A stretch of 64,000 nucleotides of DNA from assembly GCA_964438975.1 (NCBI GenBank), contig CAYTMU010000002.1, forward strand, positions 62,001 through 126,000, written 5' to 3'. The stretch is from Chryseosolibacter sp964438975 (GTDB lineage Bacteria > Bacteroidota > Bacteroidia > Cytophagales > Cyclobacteriaceae). The translations under genes were made by a program, and so were the position numbers. The notes under the pieces were generated by a model. That model did not search any database. It saw nothing but the letters and a program-made list of their open reading frames with translations, and was not told where the DNA came from. Below are positions 18,806-27,767 of the stretch, piece after piece; position 1 is the stretch's first letter, and each line of letters opens with the position of its first letter.

Positions 18806-20152
18806 ATGGAAAGGAACAAACATTTACCGGTGATCAGCAACGTGGATATCTGCGTTTTGGGAGGAAGTTGCACAGGAGTTTTTGCGGCGGTGCGGGCAGC
18901 GAGGCTGGGTGCGTCCGTAGTAATAATCGAAAAGCAAAACGCATTCGGCGGCGTCGCGACCAACGCCATGGTGAATACCTGGCACTCGTTGTCCAACACA
19001 GACTTTACCAGGCAGATCATCGCAGGTATGACACTTGAAGTACTGGAACGTCTAAAGAAAAGAGGCGCCGTGGTCGAATCGGGACGAAACCCCGAGGATA
19101 AGAAAATATACCGGTCTCAGGAGATCAAGACATTTAACTCACAGGAGTTGAAGATCGAACTGGATGAGTTGGTGCTCGAGTCGGGCATACAACCCTATCT
19201 GCATACCCTCTTCTCGGAGCCGGTACTTGACACAGATGGAACGCTGGTAGGAGTGGTTGTCGACAACAAGTCGGGAAGAGGGATTGTTAAAGCCAAGTTG
19301 TTCATTGACGCTACGGGAGATGGCGATTTGTGTTATCGATTGGGCCTTGAATCTTATATCAGTGATAGTATCCAGCCACCCACTACATGTGCCTATTTTG
19401 AAGGGTGGAATTCCGAAGCGTTTCACGCATTGCTGAAAACCCATAGACAAGAGTTCAATATACCCGAGGGCTACGTGTGGGGAGCGAAGATTCCGCAAAC
19501 CGGAAGCTACATGCTTGCCGGAACGCGTATCTATGGCGTGAACTGTGCGATAGCCGACGATCTGACGAAAGCGGAGATCGAAGGACGCCGGCAAATACGG
19601 GCGATGCTGGATATGGTGCGTAAATACGGTGGTGATTTTTCCATGAGTCTCGTCAGCCTTCCCTCGACGGTTTCTATCCGCGAGACGCGACACATCAGAT
19701 GTCTTTACCAGATGACAGATGAAGATGCGATGACCGGGAAGATTTTCGACGATGCCATTGCGAACTGCAGTTACCGACTGGATACCCATCACCAGCATAA
19801 ATCAGGATTGACATTCAAATATCTCGACGGGACAGAGGTGTACGAACGCGTCGGGTATCCACGGGAGATCGGCCGGTGGCGCGAGGAAACGGAAGTCAAT
19901 CCTACGTTCTATCAAATACCACTGAGATCGCTGATTCCGGAATTGCATGATAACCTGATCGTCGCGGGAAGAATGCTCGATGCTGAACCGATCGCTTTCT
20001 CGGGTGTTCGGGTTATGGTCAACATGAACCAGGCAGGAGAGGCTGCCGGGGTGGCGGCGTATCTTGCGCTCGAACAAAACAGACCGATTAGATCCATTCC
20101 GTCGAAGGATGTAAGGGATAACCTGGTAAAGGGAGGATCAATTATTATATGA
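18806..20152 (+). CDS. FAD-dependent oxidoreductase (FAD_oxidored family)
   Basis: This 448-residue protein has no signal peptide, so it is probably cytosolic. The N-terminal dinucleotide-binding fold reads VDICVLGGSCTGVFAAVRAARLGASVVIIEK with a GGxxxG-type loop instead of the textbook GxGxxG, followed by FGGVATNAMVNTW. The C-terminal FAD-contact block NLIVAGRMLDAEPIAFSGVRVM...NQAGEAAGVAA is characteristic of the FAD_oxidored family often found in glycan-utilisation loci, whose substrate is generally unknown. Its last codons overlap the start of the symporter gene by four bases, a sign of translational coupling, which suggests that it oxidises the compound the symporter imports. That link is inference. 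Confidence 0.82.
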   Translation: MERNKHLPVISNVDICVLGGSCTGVFAAVRAARLGASVVIIEKQNAFGGVATNAMVNTWHSLSNTDFTRQIIAGMTLEVLERLKKRGAVVESGRNPEDKKIYRSQEIKTFNSQELKIELDELVLESGIQPYLHTLFSEPVLDTDGTLVGVVVDNKSGRGIVKAKLFIDATGDGDLCYRLGLESYISDSIQPPTTCAYFEGWNSEAFHALLKTHRQEFNIPEGYVWGAKIPQTGSYMLAGTRIYGVNCAIADDLTKAEIEGRRQIRAMLDMVRKYGGDFSMSLVSLPSTVSIRETRHIRCLYQMTDEDAMTGKIFDDAIANCSYRLDTHHQHKSGLTFKYLDGTEVYERVGYPREIGRWREETEVNPTFYQIPLRSLIPELHDNLIVAGRMLDAEPIAFSGVRVMVNMNQAGEAAGVAAYLALEQNRPIRSIPSKDVRDNLVKGGSIII

Positions 20153-21753
20153 TGGATCTTTTCGCTTCTGCATTATTGCTTCAGATCGCCGGTAACAGGT
20201 CACTTCACATTATCGATTCGTTGATCATTCTCCTTTCCTTGTTGATGATCCTGGTGGTGGGTTATTTTTTTTCAGGGAATCAAAAGACGGCAACGAATTT
20301 CTTCCTTGCCAGTGGTAAAGTGCCGGCGTGGGTACTCGGCATGTCCCTTCTGACGACTATCGTTAGCAACATCACTTTCCTTGGCTATCCCGGTGCCGGA
20401 TTCGCAGGCAACTGGATCCTGCTCGTGCAGGGACTTGTTGTTGCTGTAACGATACTCGCTGTCATTTGGATAATTGTCCCGTTATACAGGAATGTGATCA
20501 GCATCAGCGCATATGAGTACTTCGAAAGGAGGTTTGGATATTTTGCGCGATTGTATTGCTCCAGCGCGTTTATTCTGGCATATCTTTCCAAAATGGGTAC
20601 GATACTTTATCTGCTGGGAATGGCGATCTCGGTTATGATTGGTATCGACACATTGTTGGTCGTGTGGGTATTGGGTATCCTGGTGATCGGTCTTACCCTG
20701 GTCGGCGGATTTGAAGCGATCATCTGGCTCGATGTCCTGCAGGGCTTCCTGTTGATTGCGGCGGGGATAACTGTATTCTCGATCCTGGTATTCTCTATCG
20801 ACGGCGGAGTGGCGGCGATCTTTCAGATTGCGGAGGACAATGGACGTACCGGCTTCGGACCCTACCACTGGAGTTTTGTGGAACTTACCTTCTGGGTAAT
20901 GGCCATCAATGGTTTTTTCTTCGCTATTCAAAATTTCGGCACGAATCAGTTGGTAGTCCAACGGTTCATAACCGCCCGCACCGGAAAAGAAGCTATCAGG
21001 GCGTCGCTGATGGGTATTCTGTTGAGTGTTCCGTTATGGGCATTGTTCATGTTCATTGGCACCGCCTTGTACGCCTATTATGCGATCTTACCGTCGGGGT
21101 TGCCGGAAAACATCAACCCTGATTCTGTGTTCCCGCTATTTATTATGAATAAGCTTCCCGTCGGCGTAGTGGGCCTTGTGATCTCCGGTTTAATTGCCGC
21201 GGCGTTCTCCAGTCTCGATTCTGAACTGAACAGTATATCCGCCGTTATTACTCAGGATTTTTATTCACGTTTGCGGAAAAACGTTTCCGACCGGGAGAAG
21301 CTTGTATTTGGAAAGATTACGGTCGTTGTGACAGGGGTATTTGCCATGGTGGTGGCGACGATCTTTATTCACATGGGCGGGGAGGGGGCGCTAGGCATTG
21401 TTATCTCGCTCTATGCAATTTTCTCGGGGGGAATTGCCGGAATGTTTCTTCTGGGATTGTTTTCAAGAACGGCCAACAAAAGGGGAGTGTATATCGGTAT
21501 CGCATCGTGCGTGATTTTTACCGCTTATGCGGTCCTTACGTCAACGACTGTCAAAGACGTTCTGTTGCTCGACCTGGGTTCCTGGAATTTCACGCATCAC
21601 AAGTACATGATGGGGGTTTACAGTCACATGATTCTTTTCTTGGTTGGCTTTATAGCCAGTAAGTTCTTCCGTGATCGCGTGGCTGATGACAACTTGACTT
21701 TTTACGGCTGGCTGTCGAAGCGAAATACACGAAAGGCTGAGAATCCGGCATAA
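20149..21753 (+). CDS. Sodium:solute symporter (SSS family)
   Basis: This inner-membrane transporter of 534 residues has about 13-14 hydrophobic helices. Family features include FFLASGKVPAWVLGMSLLTTIVSNITFLGYPG near the N-terminus (the discontinuous TM1/TM2 region with sodium-site residues), EYFERRFGYFARLYCSSAFIL, and the GLIAAAFSSLDSELNSISAVITQDFY block around TM8. SSS members carry sugars, sialic acid, amino acids or vitamins with Na+. Position at the end of the SusCD locus and overlap with the FAD oxidoreductase gene suggest it imports the released monosaccharide. Confidence 0.9.
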   Translation: MMDLFASALLLQIAGNRSLHIIDSLIILLSLLMILVVGYFFSGNQKTATNFFLASGKVPAWVLGMSLLTTIVSNITFLGYPGAGFAGNWILLVQGLVVAVTILAVIWIIVPLYRNVISISAYEYFERRFGYFARLYCSSAFILAYLSKMGTILYLLGMAISVMIGIDTLLVVWVLGILVIGLTLVGGFEAIIWLDVLQGFLLIAAGITVFSILVFSIDGGVAAIFQIAEDNGRTGFGPYHWSFVELTFWVMAINGFFFAIQNFGTNQLVVQRFITARTGKEAIRASLMGILLSVPLWALFMFIGTALYAYYAILPSGLPENINPDSVFPLFIMNKLPVGVVGLVISGLIAAAFSSLDSELNSISAVITQDFYSRLRKNVSDREKLVFGKITVVVTGVFAMVVATIFIHMGGEGALGIVISLYAIFSGGIAGMFLLGLFSRTANKRGVYIGIASCVIFTAYAVLTSTTVKDVLLLDLGSWNFTHHKYMMGVYSHMILFLVGFIASKFFRDRVADDNLTFYGWLSKRNTRKAENPA

Positions 21754-21932
21754 GTAAATTGAGAGTCCGGAAATCCTGAATCCTGATTCATCCAAAATAC
21801 TATCGTTATTTTTTTCTGAAACTCAATTGCTTTATATTACACATACTCGACACACGGTCCTGTGTTGAGTGACCGGTCCGGAAATCCGGATATCACGTAC
21901 GCGTTTAGGTTTTCCCTCTCAACCTGGATTTT

Positions 21933-23471
21933 ATGTTGGCAAAAACGTACGGAAGCGCTGTCCACGGTGTGGATGCACGCACAATCCTGATCGAAGTCAA
22001 TGTCGGACAAGGTACGCGATTCTTTATGAGCGGCCTTCCTGATAGCGCGCTGAAAGAAAGTCAACTGCGTGTAGAGTCAGCGTTGAAACATCTCGGTTAT
22101 TTCATGCCGCGTAAGCGAACGGTTGTCAATCTTGCGCCCGCCGACATCCGCAAGGAGGGTTCGGCTTACGACTTGCCCATCGCACTATGTGTGCTCGAAG
22201 CCTCCGAACAGATTTACACGGGAAAGTTGTCGGAGTTTATGATCATGGGCGAACTCGCGCTGGACGGCACGCTTCGTCCTCTCAAAGGCGTGTTGCCGGC
22301 AGCCATCCATGCACGTCGTGAAGGTTATAAGGGACTAATCGTTCCCGAAGCAAATGCGCGTGAGGCTGCCGTTGTGGAGGGCCTGGATGTCTATCCGGTG
22401 TCCACGTTGCCACAGGCGGTCGACTTTCTTTCTGGTAACCTTGTCATCGAGCCGATGCAGGTAAATGTCCGCGAGATATTTCGCTCGCATTCGAAGGCGT
22501 ATGATACCGACTTCCGCGATGTGCAAGGTCAGGAGAACATCAAGCGTGCGCTGGAGATTGCGGCGGCCGGTGGTCACAATGTCATCATGATCGGACCACC
22601 CGGCGCAGGTAAGACGATGCTTGCAAAGCGTTTGCCGACGATACTCCCTCCACTGACGCTGAACGAAGCATTGGAGACCACTAAGATACATTCAGTGGCT
22701 GGGAAGCTCGGGCGTGACGTCGGGTTACTCACGACCCGCCCTTATCGGAGTCCCCACCACACGATGTCGAACGTTGCCATGGTCGGCGGAGGTAGTCATC
22801 CTCAACCTGGCGAGATTTCCCTCGCCCACAACGGTGTGTTGTTTCTCGACGAGCTTCCCGAGTTCAAGCGCTCGGTGCTGGAGGTGATGCGGCAGCCGAT
22901 GGAGGAAAGGAAAGTCACCATTTCAAGGGCAAAAGTGTCAATCGAATATCCCGCGAATTTCATGCTTATCGCCAGCATGAATCCGTGCCCATGTGGATAC
23001 TATAACCATCCGGAAAAGGAATGTCTTTGTGGGACGGCTGTTGTTCAACGATATTTGAGTAAGATAAGTGGTCCGCTGCTAGACCGTATCGATCTTCATG
23101 TAGAAGTGGTGCCGGTAAGTTTTGATGAGATGACCGCCAACCGTCGCGTGGAAACGAGCGAGACGATCCGTACGCGTGTCGTCCATGCCAGGGAAATTCA
23201 AACGCAGCGGTTCGTGGGATACAGGAATATCTACTGCAATGCTATGATGCCATCGCATTTGGTCAAGCAGATTTGCGCCATTGACGAGAGTGGCAACGCA
23301 TTGCTGAAGACTGCGATGGAGCGTATCGGACTTTCCGCCAGGGCATACGATCGTGTGCTGAAAGTATCTCGAACGATCGCCGACCTTGCCGGAAGCGATC
23401 GTATCTGCGCGGAACATCTTTCGGAGGCGATTACGTACCGCAATCTGGATCGCGATGGATGGGCGGGATAG
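21933..23471 (+). CDS. comM: YifB/ComM-family AAA+ ATPase (Mg-chelatase-like)
   Basis: This 512-residue protein has the three parts of the family: an N-terminal ribosomal-S5/Lon-like domain (about 1-165), a Mg-chelatase-type AAA+ module with Walker A GPPGAGKT at about 221 and Walker B GVLFLDELPE, and a C-terminal lid with the conserved MNPCPCGYY...CLC cysteine block. ComM hexamers are helicases that promote branch migration during natural transformation in gammaproteobacteria; homologues occur widely in non-competent bacteria, so the role here may be general recombination. The upstream 179-base gap contains two near-identical GTCCGGAAATCC words but no clear promoter. Confidence 0.9.
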   Translation: MLAKTYGSAVHGVDARTILIEVNVGQGTRFFMSGLPDSALKESQLRVESALKHLGYFMPRKRTVVNLAPADIRKEGSAYDLPIALCVLEASEQIYTGKLSEFMIMGELALDGTLRPLKGVLPAAIHARREGYKGLIVPEANAREAAVVEGLDVYPVSTLPQAVDFLSGNLVIEPMQVNVREIFRSHSKAYDTDFRDVQGQENIKRALEIAAAGGHNVIMIGPPGAGKTMLAKRLPTILPPLTLNEALETTKIHSVAGKLGRDVGLLTTRPYRSPHHTMSNVAMVGGGSHPQPGEISLAHNGVLFLDELPEFKRSVLEVMRQPMEERKVTISRAKVSIEYPANFMLIASMNPCPCGYYNHPEKECLCGTAVVQRYLSKISGPLLDRIDLHVEVVPVSFDEMTANRRVETSETIRTRVVHAREIQTQRFVGYRNIYCNAMMPSHLVKQICAIDESGNALLKTAMERIGLSARAYDRVLKVSRTIADLAGSDRICAEHLSEAITYRNLDRDGWAG

Positions 23472-23484
23472 TAGAGAGCGGTTA

Positions 23485-23784
23485 TTACTTTGTCTCTCTT
23501 TTCTTCCATTCCATAGCGCGTTCGGCAAGTTCGTTTTTGAAAGTTTTCCAGCGGTACAAAGTAGCCGGATCGAAATCGGCTCCATTCGACCATACGATCG
23601 TTCCGGTTTCCTTATCAACTTGTACGCTTCGGAAGAGCGCAGGTTCTCGGAGTGGCCCGTATACCGGCCCGTAAAGTACGGGTTCGAGGTCTATCGTTTG
23701 TTCCGTCTCGTCATCGAATATGACAGTTATCTCGTATAACGATGGCACTGTAACGGAGATTATTTTTGCGATTACGTGTTTCAT
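23485..23784 (-). CDS. DUF2442 domain protein
   Basis: This 99-residue protein belongs to the DUF2442 family, shown by the segment YEITVIFDDETEQTIDLEPVLYGPVYGPLREPALFRSVQVD and the WSNGADFDPATLY block. The domain is small, mixed alpha/beta, without recognisable catalytic residues. It is encoded six bases after the DUF4160 gene on the same strand, a pairing common in bacterial genomes and reminiscent of two-gene toxin-antitoxin or metabolic modules; no activity is established by the sequence. It converges with comM, the two stop codons being 13 bases apart. Confidence 0.85.
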   Translation of the reverse strand: MKHVIAKIISVTVPSLYEITVIFDDETEQTIDLEPVLYGPVYGPLREPALFRSVQVDKETGTIVWSNGADFDPATLYRWKTFKNELAERAMEWKKRETK

Positions 23785-23790
23785 AGTTCG

Positions 23791-24060
23791 TTAAGTTAAG
23801 GGATCAATTTTCAAAGGGTGTTGCCCCTGCTGCAATAATTCCCAGCATGTTAATAATTCATGTTTATGCAATTTTGCCCAGGTAACTATCAGGTGCAATT
23901 GTTTTCCCGGGACCTTACCTGCAAGCATTTCGATTTTATCTATACTGACTACGGCGACGGACTCCTGGTAATATGCGTGAAAGTGGGGCCGGTGGTGTTG
24001 TGAGAGCGGCTCCATGAACATGCGTATGATGATCCCATAGAATCGCGCTATTTCCGGCAT
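23791..24060 (-). CDS. DUF4160 domain protein
   Basis: This 89-residue protein is a DUF4160 family member, recognisable from MPEIARFYGIIIRMF and HHRPHFHAYYQESVAVVSID, and from the C-terminal WAKLHKHELLTCWELLQQGQHPLKIDPL with the usual ELL..W pattern. The HHRPHFH segment is a striking cluster of histidines, but a catalytic or metal role is unproven. It is the first gene of a two-gene operon with the DUF2442 gene. A TATCTTTG promoter word and a 19-bp palindrome lie upstream. Confidence 0.85.
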   Translation of the reverse strand: MPEIARFYGIIIRMFMEPLSQHHRPHFHAYYQESVAVVSIDKIEMLAGKVPGKQLHLIVTWAKLHKHELLTCWELLQQGQHPLKIDPLT

Positions 24061-24124
24061 CTTGCGTGTGGTTTCAGTTTCACATGGAGTTGCTTCATGT
24101 TGATATTTTTTATCTGGCCTCGCA

Positions 24125-24132
24125 CAAAGATA
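24125..24132 (-). promoter_or_regulatory. Predicted -7 element for the DUF4160/DUF2442 operon
   Basis: On the minus strand the word reads TATCTTTG, a perfect match to TAnnTTTG, 65 bases upstream of the DUF4160 ATG. No clear TTTG lies at the usual 19-21 base distance; that region is instead occupied by a palindrome, which may mean an activator or repressor acts here. Confidence 0.45.
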
Positions 24133-24154
24133 TTCTTTTGTGTTGCGTGATTGA

Positions 24155-24173
24155 TTTCTGTTGGCAACAGAAA
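24155..24173. promoter_or_regulatory. 19-bp palindrome, candidate operator of the DUF4160/DUF2442 operon
   Basis: TTTCTGTTG (24155-24163), one base, then CAACAGAAA (24165-24173) form a perfect 9+9 inverted repeat. It is centred about 32 bases upstream of the predicted -7 word, covering the -33 region, which is a typical place for a repressor or activator site. No T-tract follows on either strand, so a terminator is less likely. Confidence 0.5.
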
Positions 24174-24290
24174 ACCTGACATTTTTTTATCGTTCCCGGA
24201 ATTGCTACTGGTAAAATACGACTGGGTCCGTATCCGGGCACTGTCGTTGATACTTACGGAGGAGACAGCGAAGTCCTTTGGGATGAATAG

Positions 24291-25805
24291 CTATTCAACG
24301 ACGATACGGATCGTAAACGTCGTCCCTTTGTCGACTTCACTATCGACGGAGATGGTGCCACCCATGGCTTCGATCTGGCTCTTGACGAGGAAGAGACCTA
24401 CGCCCCGAGCTTCCTGATGATCGTGAAATGTCTTGTGGAGACCGAATAATTTGTCGCCGAATTTCTTCAGGTCGATCCCCTGGCCGTTGTCCTTCACTTC
24501 CAGGATAAGGTCATTTCCTTCACGCCGTGTTCTGAAGTGAACGGAGGGAGCCCGGTCGGGCGACTTGTACTTCACAGCATTGCTCAAGAGGTTCTGAAAG
24601 ATGCTTTCGAGATAAGGTTTTGAATAGCGGATAGACGGAGCATCGTTGAAATCGAAGGTGACCGAGGCCTGTGCCATGATCAACTCGCCTTCGAGCGACT
24701 GCACTACTTTGTCGAGTACCTCCTTAAACCTGACGTCCGTCAGCACCACGTTCGCGGGGGTGCGGGCTTTCAAGGTATCCATTAGCTCGTTCATGGTCTC
24801 GCTCAGGTTCTTGGCCACGTTCCTGAGCTTCTCGAAGATCAGTTTGTAGTCAGTGATCTCGCTGCTGTCGTTGAGCAAATTGATGAGAGCCTGAATGTTG
24901 CTCACCGGCGCACGAAGATTGTGCGAAATGATGTGTGCGAACTCATCGAGTTTTCGATTCTGCAACTGGAGTTGCTGCGCCACACTCTCCAGGGAAGATT
25001 TCGAATCGAGTATGTTCTTTTCGGACCGCTTCCTTTCGGAAATGTCTATAGCGGATGCGTAGACGACACGGGCGACCGGATCTGGTGCCAATGCCCACAG
25101 CAACCAACGGAAGGATCCGTCCTTGCACATCAGTCGATGTTCAAACGTGTGGAGGCTACGGGTAGTCGACATCTTTGCAAGGTGCTCCTGGGCGCGCTGG
25201 CGATCATCGGGATGGACGAGGTCGAATACTGATCTCGTCCGGATCTCTTCGTCGGTCCACCCGAGGGTAAGTTCCCACGAAGGACTGTTTCGGATCAAAT
25301 TACCATTGAAGTCTACGATGGAGTTGAGGTTGACGGGATTGTTGAAGAAACGGAGGTTTTGTTCTGCGACTTCAAGAAAGGTTTCCTCAGACTCCTTCTG
25401 CGATGTCACGTCTTGCACAAACCCTTCGAACATAATGGCTTTGTCTCCGTCGTAAAGCGCAACTCCTGTCTCGTCTACCCAACGCCACTCTCCGGTCAGG
25501 TGTTGCAGGCGATACTGGAGATGATATGTCTTTCTTTCCGCCACATTATTTTGAAGTTCTTCTTTTCTCCGCCTGACATCGTCGGGATGAAGGAGGTCGA
25601 CGTAGTCGCGTACACCGGACATGAAGTCCTTCCTTCGGTAGCCCGTCAGCGCTTCAATCCGGTCGTTTACATAAATAATGGAAAGGTTCTCGTCATTGCG
25701 GCACAGATAGATCACGCAAGGAATATTCTCTGCAAGCAGTCTGAACTGGTCTTGCGGGAATTTTCTCTCACTGGTGTCTTTTTCAGAAGATGACGGCTCT
25801 GTCAT
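24291..25805 (-). CDS. PAS-domain sensor histidine kinase
   Basis: I start this kinase at 25805 (MTEPSSSEKD), giving 504 residues; a longer frame to 25892 would overlap the upstream methyltransferase gene. Two PAS/PAC modules are visible (about 25-150, FRLLAENIPCVIYLCRNDENLSIIYVNDRIEALTGY...; and about 155-280, ending YASAIDISERK). Then follow a HisKA dimerisation helix with phospho-acceptor His in SHNLRAPVSNIQAL and an ATPase domain with N-box FQNLLSNAVKY, G1 DNGQGID and G2 ARGVGLFLVKSQ. There is no signal peptide or membrane helix, so it senses a cytosolic cue. No response regulator gene is adjacent. Its start lies 13 bases after the trmH-type gene. Confidence 0.9.
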   Translation of the reverse strand: MTEPSSSEKDTSERKFPQDQFRLLAENIPCVIYLCRNDENLSIIYVNDRIEALTGYRRKDFMSGVRDYVDLLHPDDVRRRKEELQNNVAERKTYHLQYRLQHLTGEWRWVDETGVALYDGDKAIMFEGFVQDVTSQKESEETFLEVAEQNLRFFNNPVNLNSIVDFNGNLIRNSPSWELTLGWTDEEIRTRSVFDLVHPDDRQRAQEHLAKMSTTRSLHTFEHRLMCKDGSFRWLLWALAPDPVARVVYASAIDISERKRSEKNILDSKSSLESVAQQLQLQNRKLDEFAHIISHNLRAPVSNIQALINLLNDSSEITDYKLIFEKLRNVAKNLSETMNELMDTLKARTPANVVLTDVRFKEVLDKVVQSLEGELIMAQASVTFDFNDAPSIRYSKPYLESIFQNLLSNAVKYKSPDRAPSVHFRTRREGNDLILEVKDNGQGIDLKKFGDKLFGLHKTFHDHQEARGVGLFLVKSQIEAMGGTISVDSEVDKGTTFTIRIVVE

Positions 25806-25818
25806 TAGGTACTCAAAA

Positions 25819-26646
25819 TTAAGGAATTTTGTCAAAGCGCAGTGGATTGTCCCTGGCCGGAAATCCGCGTTGGCGCCTGGCTTCGAAAACAATGACCGCC
25901 GCAGCAGTGGAGACGTTCATGGAATCGATCGCCCCGGACATGGGTATTATGATGGGATGCTGGTCTTTTGTAATCCAAGTTTCAGAGAGTCCCGTTGATT
26001 CAGTACCCATCACTATTGCGCTGGGTGTCGTAAAGTCTACGGTGTGATATGGTCTTGACGCTTTCAAGTAGGTGCTATAGGGAACAATGCCGTTCTGTTC
26101 AAGCCACTGCCGGGTTTCTTCTGACGTTGCCGAAGCAACCTGTGTCGTGAAGATGCAACCGACACTTGAACGGATAACGTTAGCATTGTAAAAGTCAGTC
26201 CGCGGATCACAGATGATCACCGCATCGAGTGCTGCGGCATCTGCCGTGCGGAGGATAGCTCCGAGATTACCAGGCTTCTCGACTGATTCGAGCACGAGTA
26301 CGAGCGGATTCTGACTGAGTCGGATATCATCGAGTCGATGGGTTTTCTGTTCTGCTACAGCAAGGACACCACCTGAATTCTCCCGAACGGCAATTTTGTC
26401 GAATACTTCCTTTGAAACGGGGATGAGGAGCTTGTCCCCGGCATCCAGTTCTTTCAGTTCTGCAGGGGTGATTAACGCATCGCAATAGAACAGATTCCCG
26501 ATCTTGTAGCCTGCTTGTAGTGCCAGGAGTATTTCCTTTCGCCCCTCGATAACAAACAGCCCTTGTCTTCGCCGCTCGCGCGGTTTTTCAAGTGCTATGA
26601 GGTTCTTGATCTTCGGGTTTTGCGGGCTTGTAATTGTGAAATGCAT
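25819..26646 (-). CDS. TrmH/SpoU-family RNA 2'-O-methyltransferase
   Basis: This 275-residue SPOUT enzyme has the N-terminal RNA-binding substrate domain (FVIEGRKEILLALQAG, about 30-100) and the knotted SAM-binding domain with motif 1 NLGAILRTADAA, motif 2 IVMGTESTGLSE and motif 3 IIIPMSGAIDSMNVSTAAAVIVFEA. It methylates the 2'-hydroxyl of a ribose in rRNA or tRNA; the target nucleotide cannot be assigned. A TATATTTG word lies only about 11 bases upstream of the ATG, so the mRNA may have an extremely short leader. It is followed by the histidine kinase gene. Confidence 0.9.
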   Translation of the reverse strand: MHFTITSPQNPKIKNLIALEKPRERRRQGLFVIEGRKEILLALQAGYKIGNLFYCDALITPAELKELDAGDKLLIPVSKEVFDKIAVRENSGGVLAVAEQKTHRLDDIRLSQNPLVLVLESVEKPGNLGAILRTADAAALDAVIICDPRTDFYNANVIRSSVGCIFTTQVASATSEETRQWLEQNGIVPYSTYLKASRPYHTVDFTTPSAIVMGTESTGLSETWITKDQHPIIIPMSGAIDSMNVSTAAAVIVFEARRQRGFPARDNPLRFDKIP

Positions 26647-26656
26647 CGCGAGTACG

Positions 26657-26664
26657 CAAATATA
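26657..26664 (-). promoter_or_regulatory. Predicted -7 element of the trmH-type gene
   Basis: The minus-strand word TATATTTG matches TAnnTTTG exactly and would place the transcription start about four bases before the ATG at 26646, giving an almost leaderless mRNA. No clear -33 TTTG was found at 19-21 bases, which lowers confidence. Confidence 0.35.
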
Positions 26665-26769
26665 GTGAATTGCATTACTGAACGGGATTGATTCCCGCGC
26701 TGGCGACTGGGTGAAGCTCTGATTATTGGGAAACCTTGACTAGATTGAGCCCCTGTAATATTTCTACTA

Positions 26770-27669
26770 TTGGACATCATACTGGAACATCCTGCGTCCT
26801 GGAAGGACTATGAACTCATCGATTCCGGGGACTATGAGAAGCTTGAGCGTTTTGGTCCCTATATACTGATCCGCCCGGAGCCGCAGGCGTTGTGGCGGCG
26901 TAAATTGTCGGATGACGAATGGAAAAGACTCGCACACGCGAAATTTGTTCGCGAACAGAAGGATAAATTTCGTTTCACCGACGAGGTGAAAGGAGGGTGG
27001 TCGAGGGGGCCGGAAATGCCGGAAAGCTGGGAGATCGGCTACCGATACGATAACCTGGCGCTTACTCTCAGGCTGGCGCTTACCGGTTTTGGTCACGTGG
27101 GAGTTTTCCCCGAACAAGGATCCAACTGGAATTTTGTTTATGATACCATCCGGCGATGGGAGACCACGCGGCCGAGGGTCCTAAACCTGTTTGCGTATAC
27201 TGGCGCAGCCTCGGTAGTAGCTCGGGCAGCCGGCGCCGAGGTTGTCCATTGTGATGCATCCCGCCCCGGTCTGAACTGGGCTAATCAGAACATGCAACTC
27301 AACGGCATGTCTGATATACGCTGGGTATATGAGGATGCCCTGAAATTTGTTAAGCGGGAGGTTAAGCGCGGAAATCGTTACAATGGTATCATTATGGACC
27401 CACCGCCCTATGGAAGGGGGCCGGATGGCGAAAAGTGGACGTTGCAAGAGCAACTCGATCCTTTCGTCGGGATGGTCGCCGAACTGCTGGAGGATACGAA
27501 TTGTTTTTTCATATTGAATCTGTATGCCGCGGGTCTCTCGGCAATTGTCGGTTACAACGTTGTTGGTACCTATCTGGACTCTTCCCGGATCACCTTTGGG
27601 GAGTCTGTTTTGAAAAGCAAAAACGATTCTGACCTCCCGATGGGAACTTTCCTGCGATACGCCCGCTGA
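26770..27669 (+). CDS. RlmI-like class I SAM-dependent RNA methyltransferase
   Basis: This 299-residue protein starts with TTG at 26770; no upstream ATG exists in frame and the family begins with this sequence (HPASWKDYELIDSGDYEKLERFGPY). The Rossmann methyltransferase domain shows VLNLFAYTGAASVVARAAGAEVVHCDAS (motif I, SAM binding, about 138-165) and the IIMDPPPYGRGP block (motif IV). It resembles the catalytic half of RlmI/RlmK-type 23S rRNA cytosine-5 methyltransferases but has no N-terminal PUA domain. The target is not determinable. It is divergent from the trmH-type gene. Confidence 0.85.
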   Translation: MDIILEHPASWKDYELIDSGDYEKLERFGPYILIRPEPQALWRRKLSDDEWKRLAHAKFVREQKDKFRFTDEVKGGWSRGPEMPESWEIGYRYDNLALTLRLALTGFGHVGVFPEQGSNWNFVYDTIRRWETTRPRVLNLFAYTGAASVVARAAGAEVVHCDASRPGLNWANQNMQLNGMSDIRWVYEDALKFVKREVKRGNRYNGIIMDPPPYGRGPDGEKWTLQEQLDPFVGMVAELLEDTNCFFILNLYAAGLSAIVGYNVVGTYLDSSRITFGESVLKSKNDSDLPMGTFLRYAR

Positions 27670-27722
27670 AAGTGCATTTCGTCCAAATTGGGGCAGCGTT
27701 TACACTTTTTCCCAAATAGTAG

Positions 27723-27730
27723 TACCTTTG
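27723..27730 (+). promoter_or_regulatory. Predicted -7 element of typA
   Basis: TACCTTTG matches TAnnTTTG exactly. TTTA lies 20 bases upstream as a near-consensus -33. The predicted start is near 27737, about 30 bases before the typA ATG. Confidence 0.55.
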
Positions 27731-27767
27731 CGCCTCCAATTACAAAAACCGCGAATTCTCACCGTTT

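Noticed and set aside
19139..19798. 219-codon minus-strand ORF
   Set aside because: It is antisense to the FAD oxidoreductase gene and lacks any recognisable domain.
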